A stretch of DNA of 64,000 bases from Devosia sp. YR412 (GTDB lineage Bacteria > Pseudomonadota > Alphaproteobacteria > Rhizobiales > Devosiaceae). The notes below the pieces were generated by a model that was not told the origin of the DNA, made no database searches, and was given only the letters and a program-made list of their open reading frames with translations. The stretch lies in contig NZ_FOFL01000003.1 of NCBI RefSeq assembly GCF_900110945.1, forward strand, positions 351,001 through 415,000. The letters run 5' to 3'. A program made the translations under genes and the position numbers. Below, one piece after another: positions 61,593 to 64,000 of this stretch (its first letter is position 1; each line of letters starts with the position of its first letter).

Positions 61593-63593
61593 TCAGGGCG
61601 TTGCCGTCACCACAGCCGGCGTCGCTGCTTGCGCCACCGTCACCGGCGCCGGTTCGCGGGCCATCAGGTCGTTGATCTGCGCCATGGTCTGCTGGAACTG
61701 CGCCTCATATTGCTGGGGCAGCACATTGTCTTTGGGCAGCTTGACGCTGAGCGGATCGACCAGGTTGCCGTTGATCTTGATCTCGAAATGTAGGTGCGGG
61801 CCGGTCGACTGGCCGGTCGAGCCGACATAGCCGATCAGCTGGCCCTGCCGCACATGGCTGCCGACGCCCAGCCCGTCGACATAGCGCGACAGGTGGCCAT
61901 AGGCGGTTTCATAGCCATTGACGTGCTTGATCTCGATCTTGTTGCCGTAGCCGGACTGCCATTTGTAATATTCGATCGTGCCATCGCCGGCCGCATAGAT
62001 CGGCGTACCGGAGCGAGCGGCCAGATCGACACCGGTGTGCAGGCGCCGCGTCTTGAAGATCGGGTGGATGCGATAGCCGAAGCGCGAGCGCAACGTGCCG
62101 CCGCCTTCCAGCGGCCGCCGGTTGAGGAAGCGTTTGCCGGTTTCGCCATCGGGATCATAGAAGTCGATGCCGCCGTCGGTCGTGCCGAAGCGATAGAGCT
62201 TGCGCGAGGTGCTGCCCAGCGTCAGGCCGACATAGAGCAGTTCGGTCTTGCCGGCCGCGTCGGGTGCGGATTCGAGAATTTCAATCGCATCGCCGGCCGC
62301 GATCTTTTTGGTCATGTCGACGTCATAGGCAAACATGCCGATGATGCGCTCGATGGTGGCGTCGTCGAGGTCATGCTTGCGGCCGGTTTCCCAGATCGAG
62401 CGATAGACGCTCGGCAGGTTGGCGACATTGACTTCTTCGGTGTCTTCCTCGGGGAACTGGATTTCGGCCGGCGCCAGGCCCAGCACATATTGTCCCTTGT
62501 CGGTGAGCGCCACCGTGGCCCGATGCACGTCCACATTGGCGCCCTCGTCATGCAGGTAGATCGAGAGCCGATAGGGGATCAGCGTATTGGAGGTGCGCGA
62601 CGGTCCGAACAGGATACGCAGGCGCGCGCCGGTCGGCAGGTCGGTCGATGGGAAGACATTCTGCAGCGTCGTATCGATCGCCGTGATCATGGCGTCGGTA
62701 AAGCCGTTGCGGCGCATCACGTCGTTAAGGGGCGTGCGCTCGCGCATGGTCAGAATGCGTTCCGACCGGCCCAGCGTCGCGTCAGCCGCCTGGATGGTTT
62801 TCGGCACCACGGTGACATTTTCCGCAATGCCGCCCAGCGTCGTGCCGCCCGGCTGCAGGCCGAGGTCCCGTACGCTTGGTCCAAGCGCCGCATAGGCCAG
62901 GGTTGGCGGCACTTCGTCATCGCTGAAAAAGGTCGCTTCAACGACGCTGCGCACATATTCGGCGGCATTCTGATCGGAGATGGCGCGCGGCGGCACGAAG
63001 GTCGTGGGCATGGCCGCCAGCTTGACTGCCACCTCGCCCTCGACCTCGGCGCCATAGACATCGGTATTGATGTCCATATTGGCCGCCGTCGCCTCGATCG
63101 GCTGGGTGGCATTGAGAATGGCCACCGGATCATAGTCCGGCACACCATCGGACAGGGAGGTCGGCGCGGTGGCCAGTGTCGCCTTGATGCGGATGAAGGG
63201 CTGGTTGCGGATCATGTCGCGGCCATCGACGGTCTCGCGAATGGAGGCCTCGATGACTTCGAGATCCGACCGGGTTGCCGTCACCGGTCGAAGCCGGGAG
63301 GTCTTGGCCGAAAGATCGGTGGGTGTCAGCGCTTCCGACTTGGGCCGGGAAATCTGCAGCGCCTCATAGGCGGTGGAGAAGCTGGCTTGTCCCTGGAAGG
63401 AGACATAGAGCGCGGCGCCCATCAGCAGCACCGAGGTCAGCCCTGTCATTACCGTACCGGTCAGCCAGGCAAAGCTCAGCTCGCGGCCATGCGGGATTTC
63501 GCCATCGGTCGATTGCACCGTCAGGGCAGGGCTGTCTTCGAAGCCAGTGGACTTCAAGAGAGCCGCATGACGGTTTCTCTGCGTTGCGTTCAA
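61593..63593 (-). CDS. M23 family metallopeptidase (LytM-type), membrane-anchored
   Basis: A 666-residue peptidoglycan endopeptidase-like protein. One membrane helix (about 43-65) follows a ~42-residue cytoplasmic N-terminus; then a long periplasmic region with a LysM-like or G5-like module (RSERILTMRERTPLNDVMRRNGF), and a C-terminal LytM domain (about 520-630). The zinc ligands are in TGVDLA with preceding His (LHTGVDLA) and HLHFEIK, both present, so it should be active. Similar proteins act in cell growth or division. It ends the coding part of the window. Confidence 0.93.
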   Translation of the reverse strand: MNATQRNRHAALLKSTGFEDSPALTVQSTDGEIPHGRELSFAWLTGTVMTGLTSVLLMGAALYVSFQGQASFSTAYEALQISRPKSEALTPTDLSAKTSRLRPVTATRSDLEVIEASIRETVDGRDMIRNQPFIRIKATLATAPTSLSDGVPDYDPVAILNATQPIEATAANMDINTDVYGAEVEGEVAVKLAAMPTTFVPPRAISDQNAAEYVRSVVEATFFSDDEVPPTLAYAALGPSVRDLGLQPGGTTLGGIAENVTVVPKTIQAADATLGRSERILTMRERTPLNDVMRRNGFTDAMITAIDTTLQNVFPSTDLPTGARLRILFGPSRTSNTLIPYRLSIYLHDEGANVDVHRATVALTDKGQYVLGLAPAEIQFPEEDTEEVNVANLPSVYRSIWETGRKHDLDDATIERIIGMFAYDVDMTKKIAAGDAIEILESAPDAAGKTELLYVGLTLGSTSRKLYRFGTTDGGIDFYDPDGETGKRFLNRRPLEGGGTLRSRFGYRIHPIFKTRRLHTGVDLAARSGTPIYAAGDGTIEYYKWQSGYGNKIEIKHVNGYETAYGHLSRYVDGLGVGSHVRQGQLIGYVGSTGQSTGPHLHFEIKINGNLVDPLSVKLPKDNVLPQQYEAQFQQTMAQINDLMAREPAPVTVAQAATPAVVTATP

Positions 63594-64000
63594 CGCCCCA
63601 TCCTTTGATCTTTCACGGCAGGTCCCCCGATCCGGTCTTGCGGCCGGCTTTCACGCGCAACGCTCACGTGCGTGCGCGGAGTCTATATTAATCAGCTGTC
63701 CTGATCCAAAACAAATGCGGCAGAACTACGGGACCAGGGTGGTGAGCCCCCCAGAACGCTGCTGATGGTCATCACAAACCGGTTTTCGGCGTCAGAATCC
63801 GTTCATCTGAACAGGTTAGAACAGCTCCATCGGCGCTAAGGCCTGCAATCTCTGGTGGTTCAGTCGAGTTTTCCACACCCCCTCCCAGGGCGGTTTTAGA
63901 AAATGACGCTTTTGTCGTTTTTGGGGGTTTACAGAAAAACGGACCGCCCCTATAACCCGGTCATCGCTTCAGGGCGCGGCGCCAAACGGCGGCGGGCAAG
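63594..64000. other. Right-edge gap without a gene, upstream of a probable rRNA operon
   Basis: These 407 bases contain no plausible coding frame. The left part is the M23 promoter region; from 63880 the sequence becomes T- and G-tract rich and ends with a strong plus-strand promoter and a GC-rich leader (CAGGGCGCGGCGCC) of the kind that precedes 16S rRNA in alphaproteobacteria. Confidence 0.6.
63928..63956 (+). promoter_or_regulatory. Strong promoter, probably rRNA (rrn) P1
   Basis: TTTACA (63928-63933), exactly 17 bases, then TATAAC (63951-63956), with start expected near 63963. T-rich runs upstream (63898-63927) could be an UP element. The GC-rich leader and lack of a coding start in the last 40 bases suggest a stable-RNA operon beyond the edge. 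Confidence 0.6.

Overview
The window is a 64-kb chromosomal segment of a GC-rich alphaproteobacterium of the order Hyphomicrobiales (Rhizobiales), most like Devosia or a close relative. This is judged from gene content and conserved gene order: ubiG / lysC-ptsP-prfA-prmC / DUF4167 / clpB; BolA / J-domain protein / cobS / cobT; helicase / S4 protein / fdxA / carD; and the ComF / glutaredoxin / nitrilase / DUF1178 run. It is ordinary housekeeping chromosome. No prophage, transposase gene, CRISPR array or plasmid module was seen.

Layout. 1-9 kb: DJ-1-like protein, GH3 beta-glucosidase divergent from an HxlR regulator, MATE exporter, azlCD amino-acid exporter, tRNA-Leu(CAA), a stress-type SDR, TusA-like and CAP-domain proteins, tRNA-Arg(CCU). 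9-16 kb: argJ, GNAT and mutT in tight succession, an orphan Flp pilin, M48 protease and nuclease-like protein in overlap, and a TetR regulator with twin operators. 15-26 kb: parvulin PPIase, secA, L,D-transpeptidase lipoprotein, accA, xerD, aroK-aroB, BolA. 25-33 kb: J-domain protein, cobS, cobT, phytase-like esterase, queuosine-precursor transporter, rpmB, DUF3108 protein. 33-41 kb: a repeat-filled 1.3-kb gap, then Suv3-type helicase, S4 protein, GNAT, PRC-barrel protein, 7Fe ferredoxin, carD, NDUFAF5-like methyltransferase. 41-49 kb: comF, grxC, nitrilase, DUF1178, aldo/keto reductase, ilvD and small unknowns. 48-64 kb: ubiG, lysC, ptsP, prfA, prmC, DUF4167, clpB, VOC protein, DHA2 exporter, M23 peptidase, and a strong promoter at the right edge that probably drives an rRNA operon lying outside the window.

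The most distinctive content is non-coding. There are six copies of a ~110-145-bp two-armed palindromic element (family A) whose arms stay complementary although their sequence varies; GC-rich 'CCTCCCCC...GGGGGAGG' hairpins (family B); and long inverted repeats built from hairpins with 3-nt loops flanked by CC/GG (family C). All lie between genes, but one family-B copy supplies the end of xerD and one family-C hairpin supplies the end of the DJ-1-like gene. The leader of carD carries a promoter followed within ~60 bp by two hairpins and a textbook intrinsic terminator, which would make a short sRNA or an attenuator. Other points of note are a perfect 20-bp palindrome upstream of ilvD, a probable CTG start for prmC, and a 44-codon membrane-protein ORF in the prmC-DUF4167 gap. 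All functional calls come from reading the sequence; no database search was possible.
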